From Planctomycetota bacterium (GTDB taxonomy: Bacteria > Planctomycetota > Phycisphaerae > Phycisphaerales > Zrk34), in contig WGMD01000009.1 in NCBI GenBank assembly GCA_016125255.1, forward strand, positions 274,976 through 338,975: DNA of 64,000 nt, given 5' to 3'. The notes below the pieces were generated by a model. That model saw only the letters and a program-made list of their open reading frames with translations. It ran no database searches and had not been told where the DNA came from. Shown here piece after piece: positions 31,724 through 39,428 of the stretch. Position 1 is the first letter of the stretch. Each line of letters starts with the position of its first letter. The position numbers and the translations under genes are program-made.

Positions 31724-32428
31724 ATGAACGACATGCCCGAAGAGTTTCGGCCCCAGCCCCTCGACGACTCGGGGCAGATGACCCAGCGCGTGCAGCATCA
31801 GCAGGTCTCCGCACGCGTCCCCGAGTCCGTCGCACGCGGCACCTTCGCCAGCGGGGCGCTGGTCATCAATGGCCAGCACGAATTCGTCATCGACTTCCTT
31901 CAGTCCGTCACGCGCCCGCAGCAGATCGCCGTCCGCGTCGTGCTCCCCTTGTCGATCTTCAGCGGACTCATCGGCGCTCTGAAACAGAACATCGGCATCT
32001 ACACGCGGCGCTACGGTCCGCCGCCGGCCCTGCCCAAGCCGGCCCCCGGCACGCCCGTGCCGAGCGTGGAGGAAATCTACGGCCAGCTCAAGCTCGTCGA
32101 CGAAGTGGCCGTCGGACATTACGCCAACACCGTGCTCATCACGCACTCCGCCAGCGAATTCTGCTTCGACTTCATCGCCAATTTCTATCCGCGCTCCACC
32201 GTCGCGGCGCGCGTGTTCATGTCCGTCCCGCAGTTGCCCCGGCTGCTCGAAACGCTCACCCGCTCGCATGAGCAGTACCTCCGCAAGCTCGCAGAAGTGC
32301 AGCAGCACCGCCCCGCCGCGCCGCCCGCATCGCAGGAAGCGCCCCCGGACGCACCCCCGGAAGCGCCCCCGGCGGCGCCCGATGCGGATGACCCATCTGA
32401 CGAAGACCGCGGCGATGACCCGCAGTGA
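31724..32428 (+). CDS. Tandem DUF3467-like protein
   Basis: The 234-residue protein contains two segments of the same type: FASGALVINGQHEFVIDFLQSVTRP...LIGALKQNIGIYTRRYG (about residues 39-100) and HYANTVLITHSASEFCFDFIANFYPRS...LTRSHEQYLRKL (about 130-195). Each has the YAN/xxxxF-x-DF pattern of DUF3467, usually a single-copy small protein. The C-terminal 40 residues are Pro/Ala/Asp-rich. Cytoplasmic, function unknown. It is divergent from the ketosynthase genes and precedes the isochorismatase-like gene by 39 bases. Confidence 0.75.
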   Translation: MNDMPEEFRPQPLDDSGQMTQRVQHQQVSARVPESVARGTFASGALVINGQHEFVIDFLQSVTRPQQIAVRVVLPLSIFSGLIGALKQNIGIYTRRYGPPPALPKPAPGTPVPSVEEIYGQLKLVDEVAVGHYANTVLITHSASEFCFDFIANFYPRSTVAARVFMSVPQLPRLLETLTRSHEQYLRKLAEVQQHRPAAPPASQEAPPDAPPEAPPAAPDADDPSDEDRGDDPQ

Positions 32429-32467
32429 TGGACCGCCCGCCACCGGCCGATCAGGGAGTGACCCCTC

Positions 32468-33019
32468 ATGCCGATCCCACGCCTCAAACTCGAGCAGACC
32501 GTTCTGCTGGTCGTCGACTTTCAGGAGCGCCTTCTGCCGCAGATCGACGGCGGCGAATCGGTCGTCGCGTCGGCGGCGAAGCTCATCGCCGGGTGCGCGG
32601 CCCTGAAACTGCCGATCATCGTGACGGAGCAGAATCCTCAGAAGCTGGGCCCGACGGTGGGGGCGATCGCCGAAGCGCTGCCGCGCGGGACGCCGATCGA
32701 GGCGAAGATGAAGTTCTCGGCGTGGATCGAGCCGGTGCGGAAACATGTGTCGGAGCTGAATCGCTGGACGGTGCTGATTTGCGGGATCGAGACGCATGTC
32801 TGCGTGATGCAGACGGCGCTGGACCTGGCGGCGGCGGGGTATGTCGCGGCCGTGGCGACGGATGCGATCGGTTCACGCCGTGTGGGCGATCATCAGGCGG
32901 GATTGGCGCGGATGAACACGGCCCATGTGCTGCCGGTCAGTGTGGAGATGGCGCTGCTTGAGATGGTGCACGAAGCAGGGACGGATCGGTTCCGGAGCGT
33001 GCTGCCGATTGTGCGATAG
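32468..33019 (+). CDS. Isochorismatase-family cysteine hydrolase
   Basis: The 183-residue protein has the family triad: Asp17 in LLVVDFQERL, Lys82 in EAKMKFSAW and Cys112 in CGIETHVCVMQTA, with the cis-peptide motif before the Cys. It is a short, single-domain version like bacterial YcaC-type and nicotinamidase-related enzymes; the substrate cannot be told. It is probably cotranscribed with the DUF3467 gene upstream. Confidence 0.9.
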   Translation: MPIPRLKLEQTVLLVVDFQERLLPQIDGGESVVASAAKLIAGCAALKLPIIVTEQNPQKLGPTVGAIAEALPRGTPIEAKMKFSAWIEPVRKHVSELNRWTVLICGIETHVCVMQTALDLAAAGYVAAVATDAIGSRRVGDHQAGLARMNTAHVLPVSVEMALLEMVHEAGTDRFRSVLPIVR

Positions 33020-33121
33020 TCGTTTTTGAGCGGCAGGACAAGGTGGGGGAGTTGCGGAGCGGGTGAAAATAGGGTTAACTGGTCACTCGTTCAAGGACTC
33101 ATATTGTCACTGGAGACAGCA

Positions 33122-33301
33122 ATGCAAGAATACGAACAGCTCAAGGCGCTCGTGGAGGCGGCCGCGGAAGACATCGCCAAGGCCGAGGGCGGCAACAAGG
33201 CGGCCGGGACCCGCGTGCGTAAATCCATGCAGGACATCAAGGCGGCGGCTCAGGCGGTCCGCGTGAAAGTCCTGGAAATGCGGGACTCGAGTCAGGGCTG
33301 A
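33122..33301 (+). CDS. Histone H1-like (Hc1-type) protein
   Basis: The 59-residue protein reads MQEYEQLKALVEAAAEDIAK and then GGNKAAGTRVRKSMQDIK, the pattern of the short Hc1-like proteins conserved in planctomycetes and chlamydiae. Two Lys/Arg-containing helices would bind DNA or nucleoid partners. GGAG precedes the ATG at 33122; the longer open frame was rejected. The full-length Hc1 has a Lys/Ala tail that is absent here. Confidence 0.85.
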   Translation: MQEYEQLKALVEAAAEDIAKAEGGNKAAGTRVRKSMQDIKAAAQAVRVKVLEMRDSSQG

Positions 33302-33504
33302 ACCTGACTTTATTCCGGGGGCCCGGTGCGGCGGAGCGGCCGACGCCGGGGCTTCGGACCTCCGAACTGTCATTGAACAGGGTGAGGGTATTGTTTAACG
33401 ATGTTGGCTGCACCGCCCGCGGGGGTTCGGCGGCGCAGCAGGAATGCGGTGCGTCCATGCGGCGACCGCCATCGCCCGCAGCTCCGGTACAGGGATCGCC
33501 CGGC

Positions 33505-33978
33505 ATGCCGCCTACTTTTATCGTTGATCTGAGCACGATTGACCTGACCCACCCGATCGCCGGCCCCGCCGAGATCGAGGCGGTCAATCCCCAGCGCGGG
33601 GACATGCGGCATCTGGACGGCATTCTGTGGGAATCGGCCGACCGCAAGTCGGGCATCGGGTACAAGGATGTGCGGGCGGACGAATTCTGGGTTCCCGGTC
33701 ACATCCCAGGCCGGCCGCTTTTGCCGGGGGTCATCATGATCGAAGCCGCCGCACAGCTCGCCGCGTACATGATGAAACGCATCAAGCCCGACCTCGGATT
33801 CGTCGGGTTCGTGGCGGCGGACAACGTCAAGTTCCGCTCGCAGGTCACGCCCGGTCAGCGCCTGCTGATCCTCGGCCGGGAAAATCAGTTCAAGCCCCGC
33901 CGCTTCATCTGCGACGCGCAGGGCGTCGTCGACGGCACCCTCGTCTTCGAAGCGACGATCACGGGCATGCCGATTTGA
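33505..33978 (+). CDS. FabZ-like hotdog hydroxyacyl-ACP dehydratase
   Basis: The 157-residue protein has a hotdog-fold core with FWVPGHIPGRPLLPGVIMIEAAAQLAA (shown in part), giving catalytic His66 and Glu80 as in FabZ. FabZ removes water from 3-hydroxyacyl-ACP. The N-terminal 40 residues are longer than in FabZ, and planctomycetes have several such paralogues. The ATG at 33505 follows AGGGA. It may serve the ketosynthase pair at 28.9-31.6 kb (inference from distance only). Confidence 0.85.
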   Translation: MPPTFIVDLSTIDLTHPIAGPAEIEAVNPQRGDMRHLDGILWESADRKSGIGYKDVRADEFWVPGHIPGRPLLPGVIMIEAAAQLAAYMMKRIKPDLGFVGFVAADNVKFRSQVTPGQRLLILGRENQFKPRRFICDAQGVVDGTLVFEATITGMPI

Positions 33979-34012
33979 GTCAGGTCTCTGCGGTCAGCTT
34001 TCAGGCGTCAGC

Positions 34013-35194
34013 ATGACCAGCGACCCCACCATCACCAGCGAATCCTCAGACTTTCCGCTGCTCGATGCGTCGTTCGACTTCGACCCGGCGGCTCAGGTCG
34101 AGGATTGGCGGCTTACCCTTCCGGCCAAACCGGCGTGCTTCGTGCTCGAAGACGGCGCGGGGCGGCCGATTCTGCTTTCGACGATGACGAACCTGCGCGC
34201 GGCGCTGGTGCATCGGCTCGGCGCACCGGCGGCGGACGAGCCGACGCGCAAGGTCGATTACCGGGCGATCACGCGGCGCGTGCGCTATCGCCCCGTGTTC
34301 AGCCGGTTCGAGGGGCAGTGGGTCTACCTCGAAAACGTGCGCACGATGTATCCGCGCACGTACCGGAAGCTGATTCGGCGATGGCGGGCGATGTGGATCG
34401 CCATCGATCCGACCGAGGCCCACCCGCGCTTCGTCAGCGTCGATCGCCCGCTGGGCAAACCGGCGATGTGCTTCGGGCCGTTCGCGACGACGGCGGCGGC
34501 CCGGCGGTACGTGCAGATGCTCGAGGACCTTTTCGATTTATGCCGCGAGTATCCGCTGCTTGTGCAGGAGCCGCATGCGACGGCGTGCGCGTACAAGCAG
34601 ATGGGCAAGTGCCCGGCGCCGTGCGATGGGTCCGTCACGATGGCGGCCTACCGCGAGCAACTCGCGGCGGCGGTGCGCTTCGTGACCGGGCCGCGCGCTG
34701 ATTGGCGAAGCGAAGCGGAGCAGGCGATGCGGGCGGCGGCGGGGGAGCGCCGCTACGAAGCGGCTCAGAAGCACAAGGCGCGGCTCGAACTGGCGAGCTT
34801 CGCGGACAGCGCCGCGTGCGCGAAGCTGCGGCCGCTGGAGGCGTTTCGTTTCGTATCGCTTCAACCCGGCTCGCGCAAGGGGCGGGTGAACATGTTCACT
34901 CTTACGCCGCAGCACATCACGCCGCTGGGCGAGATCACGCCGAAAAACCGCGACGAGCGCCTTGCCGCGGTGCTCGAAGCGGCGCGCACCCTTTCGTTTG
35001 ACGCCATCGACGTCGACCGCGCGAGCTTCGCCGCATGGTCGATCGCCAACCCGCACCGCACCGGGCGTTTTCTGCCCGTCGAAACGCTGACCGAAGCCAC
35101 GCTCGCCGACGCCGTCGACGCATGCAGCGAGCAGGGCGCCTCCGATCGCAACATCACCTCGATCGACACCGACACCGACACCGACGCGAACTGA
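34013..35194 (+). CDS. UvrC/Cho-like protein with degenerate GIY-YIG domain
   Basis: The 393-residue protein follows the order of UvrC's N-terminal half. An N-terminal GIY-YIG-like segment (ACFVLEDGAGRPILLSTMTNLRAALVHRL) lacks the GIY and YIG tripeptides. A region with CREYPLLV, then ACAYKQMGKCPAPCDGSVTMAAYREQL, matches the Cys-rich region of UvrC that contains GKCxAPC, followed by a UVR-like helix. The C-terminal RNase H-like nuclease half is missing. It probably keeps a structural role or a distinct nuclease activity. A repeat word (GGTCAGCTTTCAGGCGTCAGC) directly precedes the ATG. Confidence 0.7.
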   Translation: MTSDPTITSESSDFPLLDASFDFDPAAQVEDWRLTLPAKPACFVLEDGAGRPILLSTMTNLRAALVHRLGAPAADEPTRKVDYRAITRRVRYRPVFSRFEGQWVYLENVRTMYPRTYRKLIRRWRAMWIAIDPTEAHPRFVSVDRPLGKPAMCFGPFATTAAARRYVQMLEDLFDLCREYPLLVQEPHATACAYKQMGKCPAPCDGSVTMAAYREQLAAAVRFVTGPRADWRSEAEQAMRAAAGERRYEAAQKHKARLELASFADSAACAKLRPLEAFRFVSLQPGSRKGRVNMFTLTPQHITPLGEITPKNRDERLAAVLEAARTLSFDAIDVDRASFAAWSIANPHRTGRFLPVETLTEATLADAVDACSEQGASDRNITSIDTDTDTDAN

Positions 35195-35269
35195 ACGACC
35201 GCCGCCGCATCGACGACCGGCATTGTTTATATATCGCATTTAGGCTAAATGCTAAATAACTTAAGATGA

Positions 35270-35298
35270 AAAAACCCGCAAAAATCGCGGGTATTTTG
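35270..35298 (-). terminator. Intrinsic terminator between convergent genes
   Basis: ACCCGC (35274-35279) pairs with GCGGGT (35287-35292). On the minus strand it is followed by six T residues, so it mainly ends the gene at 35324-35965; on the plus strand ATTTT gives weaker termination for the UvrC-like gene. Confidence 0.8.
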
Positions 35299-35323
35299 GG
35301 GCAAATGGCTTCGCTTGCGGGGG

Positions 35324-35965
35324 TCAGTCACCGGGCAGTTCGGTGCCCAGGCCGGTCATACGTTCGACCTGTTCGAGCACCAGGTCGCCGTCGCGGTAGA
35401 CCCAGTCGTCGATGCGCGTGGTGGCTTCGGAGCCTTCGGGCGTGTGGTAGTGCACGACGGCGATGCCCTTGGAGTCCCACTTCTTCTTGTCGATGCTCGT
35501 GATGGTGCTGAAGGGGATGCGCTTGCCGTTGGAGGCGATGAGCGTATCGTCATCGGCGACGAGCTTGGTGCCCTTGTGGATCGTGACCCACGTCAGCGCG
35601 CCCAGGCCGATCGAAAGGCAGATGCCCAATTGAACCCATTGAATGAAGATATCGCTGTCGCTGTGCGGCGCGCCGGGGGCGGCGTCGGACCAGCCCTGCG
35701 CGGCGGCGAACGCCGGGTAGTCGGCGAAGCCGTCGTAGTTGAGCTTCGTCTCGTCGAAGGCCCAGCCGTTGGGCCCGCCCGTGGCGTCAAAGAGCGGCGG
35801 CTCCTCCTTCTTCTGAAAATGGGCGAACGCGGCGACCTTGAGATTGTGCGTCGGATAACGCACGACCGCGTCGTAGATGCACCACGCCCCGAACACCAGC
35901 GTGAACACCGCCATAATCACCCACTTCCAAGCCCAGGTCGGATTCACATGCGCTTCAATCGCCAT
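35324..35965 (-). CDS. Membrane protein, two helices, PH-like domain
   Basis: The 213-residue protein has one helix at about residues 13-33 (KWVIMAVFTLVFGAWCIYDAVV) and a second near 107-125 (VQLGICLSIGLGALTWV), then a beta-rich C-terminal part (LVADDDTLIASNGKRIPFSTITSIDKKKWDSKG) like the bacterial PH domains found after membrane helices. Function unknown. ATG at 35965 has GAGG upstream. It follows a small hypothetical gene on the same strand. Confidence 0.7.
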   Translation of the reverse strand: MAIEAHVNPTWAWKWVIMAVFTLVFGAWCIYDAVVRYPTHNLKVAAFAHFQKKEEPPLFDATGGPNGWAFDETKLNYDGFADYPAFAAAQGWSDAAPGAPHSDSDIFIQWVQLGICLSIGLGALTWVTIHKGTKLVADDDTLIASNGKRIPFSTITSIDKKKWDSKGIAVVHYHTPEGSEATTRIDDWVYRDGDLVLEQVERMTGLGTELPGD

Positions 35966-35989
35966 CGTCAACAGGCCTCGTCGATCCGG

Positions 35990-36241
35990 TCATTGACCGG
36001 AGAATTGATTGTAGATCGCACCGGTGAGGTGCACCGCCCGGAGCCACCAGTGGGTCGCCGCCGCCCGGGCGCCCGAATTCTTCATCATCTGGCCGAATCC
36101 GCCTTCGCTGACCTGACGCGTCGGAATCTGCGGTAGAGGCAGGTCATACTTGAGCGCCCACGTCAGAAACGCACTCGTCTCGTCGATCATCCGCTGCCGC
36201 CGATCCTCCCATGGCGACTGTGAATTGGATCGGTAGATCAC
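35990..36241 (-). CDS. Small hypothetical protein (83 aa), start uncertain
   Basis: The frame runs from a GTG at 36241 (MIYRSNSQSPWEDRRQR...) or from an ATG at 36190 (MIDETSAFLTWALKYDLPLP). It contains a helix, then a Trp-rich segment (ATHWWLRAVHLTGAIYNQF). It lies 24 bases upstream of the membrane-protein gene on the same strand. No family recognised. Confidence 0.5.
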   Translation of the reverse strand: MIYRSNSQSPWEDRRQRMIDETSAFLTWALKYDLPLPQIPTRQVSEGGFGQMMKNSGARAAATHWWLRAVHLTGAIYNQFSGQ

Positions 36242-36433
36242 GTGTGCGACTCCAGTGGGCGTCCGGCGAACCGGGCGAGTGCGTCAAGTATAGAACCTCC
36301 CCATGCTTTGGCCAAACCTCGCGGCAACGTCCTAAAACCCGTCGATGCCTCGTGACGAACCGCTTCGAACCCCGGTTCGCCGGGCCACGTATAATCAGGA
36401 AGGTTGACAATCCTTCCGATTGGAGGCGTCCTC

Positions 36434-36691
36434 ATGAAATGCTCATTGTTTTTCTGCACGCCGGTTGTGCTGGCCCTGGCCGTCGTCGGCGGATGTGATA
36501 ACGACGCCAAGACCGGCGCGCTCGTCGGCAGCGCGGCGGGGGCGGGCATCGGCGCGATCGTCGGACACCAGAGCGGGCACACCGCCGAGGGCGCCCTGAT
36601 CGGCGCCGGCGCGGGAGCCGGCGGGGGCTACATCATCGGCAACGAATCCGACAAGGCCAAAGCCAAGCAAAGCAATCCGTACGATCGGTGA
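36434..36691 (+). CDS. Glycine-zipper lipoprotein
   Basis: The 85-residue protein has a lipobox (VVGGC) after the signal segment, then a Gly/Ala-rich double zipper (GALVGSAAGAGIGAIVGHQSG and GALIGAGAGAGGGYIIGN), as in outer-membrane glycine-zipper lipoproteins (YMGG/SlyB-like). GGAGG precedes the ATG. Upstream TATAAT (36390-36395) and a small GGAAGG/CCTTCC hairpin form the leader. Confidence 0.9.
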   Translation: MKCSLFFCTPVVLALAVVGGCDNDAKTGALVGSAAGAGIGAIVGHQSGHTAEGALIGAGAGAGGGYIIGNESDKAKAKQSNPYDR

Positions 36692-36703
36692 TTGCCGTGC
36701 GTT

Positions 36704-37249
36704 TCAGGGCGTCGCGTCCGCCGGCGCTTTTTGTTGCCAGATGCCGCGCTCATGACGTCGGGCCTGGCCTTCGAGCCGGCCGAACCATTGGGTCAGCGCG
36801 TGCGATGATGTTGCGTCGGCCCGGGCCCATCCTTCTTCGATGACCCATTCGTTGATCATCCGTCCGTCCTCCAGATACACATACGCCTGATCCGCCGCGT
36901 GCGTCGTCGCATCGTGCGACACGCGGACGCGCTGATCGGCCAGCTCGCGGCGGAGTCGGTCGAGCGTGGCGGGGGCCCGCAGTGTGACGGAGTCGACGCC
37001 GAGCAGATGAATGTGATGTTCCTTGTCGTCCCCGTGCGGGGAGGCGCAAAGCAAAAAGCCGGCCGAATCATCGATGGATTCAATGCGCAGCAGAGCGTGC
37101 TCGCGTGTGATCTGCGAAATTGACGATTGAAGGGTGCGTGTGATGAGCACGCCGGCAATCAGCAGTATGGCGATTCCGCCGGTGATCCATTGCCGTCGCC
37201 TTCGGCGGATGAGCCATTGCCCGAGCGGAATCGGCGGCTTGTCGCTCAC
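36704..37249 (-). CDS. Membrane-anchored degenerate nuclease-like protein (SNase fold)
   Basis: The 181-residue protein starts at a GTG overlapping the upstream stop codon (ATGTGAG). A membrane helix (about residues 21-38) precedes a small beta-barrel domain. HLLGVDSVTLRAPATLDRLRRELADQRV, AYVYLEDGRMINEWVIEEGWARA and FGRLEGQARRHERGIWQ parallel staphylococcal nuclease (LxGxDAPE, AYVYxDGxxINExLI, LExxARxxxxGLW), but the catalytic Arg and DAPE positions are not kept. Likely inactive as nuclease, exported. Coupled to the upstream membrane-protein gene. Confidence 0.7.
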   Translation of the reverse strand: MSDKPPIPLGQWLIRRRRRQWITGGIAILLIAGVLITRTLQSSISQITREHALLRIESIDDSAGFLLCASPHGDDKEHHIHLLGVDSVTLRAPATLDRLRRELADQRVRVSHDATTHAADQAYVYLEDGRMINEWVIEEGWARADATSSHALTQWFGRLEGQARRHERGIWQQKAPADATP

Positions 37250-37683
37250 ATCTGACCCAGGCGCATCGCCCGCACCACCGCCGCGAGAATCACGACGACG
37301 ATCGCCAGCGCGAGCGTGATCTTCGCCCACTTGCGCGGGCAGCCCTTGAGCACGCCGAACGCCCCCGCGAAGATCAGGCCGAAGATCACCATCGCGATGA
37401 GCACCTTCATGCCCAGAACGCCCTGCAGCGCCTTGTTGGACGCGCGGTAGATTTCGACATTGCGATACCACTGCCACGCGCCCGTGAGGATCAATAGCGC
37501 AATCGCCGGGTGCGCGATGCGCATGAAGCGCTTGCGGGCGAGGGCGATGATCGACTGCTTGAGCGAATCGTCGAGGAGCTTCATCGCCGGCAGCATCGCT
37601 GCGAGCATGAACAGCGTGCCGCCGATGAGCGCCGCCATCGAAAGCAGATGAAGGAACCGGGCGGCCAGATCGACGTAGACCAT
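37246..37683 (-). CDS. Four-helix membrane protein, CopD-like
   Basis: The 145-residue protein has four predicted helices (ARFLHLLSMAALIGGTLFMLAAMLP, HPAIALLILTGAWQW, VLIAMVIFGLIFAGAF, ITLALAIVVVILAAVV). Conserved His in RFLHLLS and RIAHPAIALL recall the CopD/YqhA-type small membrane proteins, where His residues may bind haem or copper. AAGGGG precedes the ATG at 37683. It overlaps the degenerate nuclease gene by four bases. Confidence 0.7.
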   Translation of the reverse strand: MVYVDLAARFLHLLSMAALIGGTLFMLAAMLPAMKLLDDSLKQSIIALARKRFMRIAHPAIALLILTGAWQWYRNVEIYRASNKALQGVLGMKVLIAMVIFGLIFAGAFGVLKGCPRKWAKITLALAIVVVILAAVVRAMRLGQM

Positions 37684-37730
37684 GATCGAACCCCTTGAGA
37701 CTTCGGATGCACAAACGGAAAACGAAGGAC

Positions 37731-38804
37731 TCAGTCCGTGAGCACGACCAGATCCTCCGCGTCGAACGCCAGACGCAGCGGCGCCTCCGACCACCGCCGA
37801 TCCATCGGTTTCAGTTCCTCGGTCGTCAGCACCAGCCCGTCCTCCGTTCTGAACTCGTGCTGGGCGAGATGGCCGAGGAAAACCGTCTGTACGTGACGAC
37901 AGGCGATCGTGTTCGCTCCGGTTTCGCCGTTGCGGAGAATGCGGATCGACTCCGGGCGGACGCAGCAGGTGACGTTGCCGCCCGCGGGGGCGTTATCGGG
38001 GAAGACGGCCGACTTGAGCGTGCCCGCCGCGCTGTCGAGCTTCAACTGCCCATTGTCACGACCGGCGACGACCGCCGGAATGAAATTCGCCTTGCCGAGG
38101 AAGTCGGCGACGAATCGGCTCCGAGGCCGGGCGTAGACCTCCATCGGCGTGCCGACCTGCGCAATCCTGCCGTCGCGCAGCACCGCGATGCGGTCGGCGA
38201 TGCTCAGCGCTTCCTCCTGATCGTGCGTGACGTACACGCTGGTGATTTTCGTTTCGGTGCAGATGCGCCGAATCTCGCTGCGCATCTCCAGCCGCAGCTT
38301 CGCATCGAGGTTCGACAAGGGCTCGTCCAGCAAAAGCACATCGGGATTGACCACCAGCGCCCGCGCCAGCGCCACGCGCTGCTGCTGCCCGCCGGACATC
38401 TGCATCGGCCGCCGGTCCGCGAACTGGCTCATGCGCGTCACGCGCAGCGCCTCCGTGACACGCCGCGCCTTCTCGTCCGGCGCGACCTTGCGCACTTCCA
38501 GCCCGAACGCCACATTCTGCCACACCGTCATGTGCGGCCAGAGCGCATAACCCTGAAACACCAGCGCCGTGTTACGCTTGCTCGTCGGCAGATGGGTCAC
38601 ATCGCGGTCGCCGAACAGAATCGTGCCCGACGACGGATCAATCAGCCCCGCGATCTGGCGCATCAGCGTCGTCTTCCCGCAGCCGGACGGGCCGAGCAGA
38701 AAAAACAATTCGCCCGGCTCGATGCGGAGGTTGACGTTGTCCACCGCCATCGTGCCCGCGAAACGCTTGGTCAGATTCGTCAGCGTGATGCCTACCATAA
38801 GCAT
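37731..38804 (-). CDS. ABC transporter ATPase (PotA/FbpC type with TOBE domain)
   Basis: The 357-residue protein has all ABC motifs: Walker A GPSGCGKTT, Q-loop VFQGYALWP, signature MSGGQQQRVALARAL, Walker B DVLLLDEPLSNLD and H-loop VTHDQEEAL. The last 110 residues form a TOBE-type domain (CCVRPESIRIL...). Such ATPases drive import of spermidine, iron, sugars or anions. There are no permease genes next to it; modAB lie 0.6 kb away on the same strand beyond dciA, so it may power them, but its sequence is not clearly ModC. A second ATG at 38798 is possible. Confidence 0.88.
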   Translation of the reverse strand: MLMVGITLTNLTKRFAGTMAVDNVNLRIEPGELFFLLGPSGCGKTTLMRQIAGLIDPSSGTILFGDRDVTHLPTSKRNTALVFQGYALWPHMTVWQNVAFGLEVRKVAPDEKARRVTEALRVTRMSQFADRRPMQMSGGQQQRVALARALVVNPDVLLLDEPLSNLDAKLRLEMRSEIRRICTETKITSVYVTHDQEEALSIADRIAVLRDGRIAQVGTPMEVYARPRSRFVADFLGKANFIPAVVAGRDNGQLKLDSAAGTLKSAVFPDNAPAGGNVTCCVRPESIRILRNGETGANTIACRHVQTVFLGHLAQHEFRTEDGLVLTTEELKPMDRRWSEAPLRLAFDAEDLVVLTD

Positions 38805-38866
38805 ACCAGCATACCTTGACCGCCCCCCATGTCACAACCGCCTGCCGCCGATACAATGACCCATCG

Positions 38867-39244
38867 ATGGATCGCTTCGCCTCCGAGCACGACGCCCACG
38901 CCGCTGAGCAGCACATCGCCCGGCTCCGCCACTGGCGCCACCGCCCCGAGCGCGACCTGTCACTGAGCTTCATCAATGAATACGTGCAGAAGCAGATCGC
39001 CAAGCCCGCCGCCCAGCTCGGCGACCTCGGTTCGCTGTGGGTCGAGCTTGTGCCCGTGCATCTTCTGCCGCGCACGCAGCTCGCGAAATTCACACGCGGC
39101 GTCCTCCACGTGACCGTCCCCGACGCCGCCACCAACTATGAACTCGACCGCCTCCTCCGCTCCGGCCTCGAACTGACGCTCAAACAGAAATGCAAAACCA
39201 CCCTCCGCAAAATCCGCGTGAGCGTCGGCGCGGTGGATGCATAA
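38867..39244 (+). CDS. DciA-like helicase loader (DUF721)
   Basis: The 125-residue protein ends in LARGVLHVTV-type strands: FTRGVLHVTVPDAATNYELDRLLRSGLELTLKQK, the DUF721 pattern that in DciA recruits the replicative helicase. The N-terminal 50 residues are basic and variable. TACAAT lies nine bases before the ATG, with no Shine-Dalgarno sequence. It is on the opposite strand to its neighbours. DciA normally lies near recF/gyrB; here it does not. Confidence 0.7.
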   Translation: MDRFASEHDAHAAEQHIARLRHWRHRPERDLSLSFINEYVQKQIAKPAAQLGDLGSLWVELVPVHLLPRTQLAKFTRGVLHVTVPDAATNYELDRLLRSGLELTLKQKCKTTLRKIRVSVGAVDA

Positions 39245-39301
39245 TTAAGGCAAACACACCTGCCCGTCGTGTCCCGCAGCGAGATCGTGCGTGGTCTTTC
39301 A

Positions 39302-39385
39302 ATGACCATTGACAAATGCCTAATGCCTAATGACAAATTGAATTGGCCATTAGGCATTAGGCATTATGCATTTGTCATTGGTCAT
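39302..39385. repeat. Long imperfect palindrome (ATTAGGCAT family, copy 3)
   Basis: ATGACCATTGACAAATGC (39302-39319) pairs with GCATTTGTCATTGGTCAT (39368-39385) with one mismatch, and CCTAATGCCTAATG with CATTAGGCATTAGG inside. It lies between the ends of the convergent genes dciA and modB and shares its words with 20914-20959 and 21746-21821. Confidence 0.85.
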
Positions 39386-39428
39386 ATCGGACTGACACGA
39401 TCGAACCGCGCCATGGTGAATGGATCGT

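Noticed and set aside
37731..38804. Calling the ABC ATPase modC
   Set aside because: It is separated from modB by dciA on the other strand and its C-terminal domain looks like the PotA/FbpC TOBE type; only the general ATPase call is safe.
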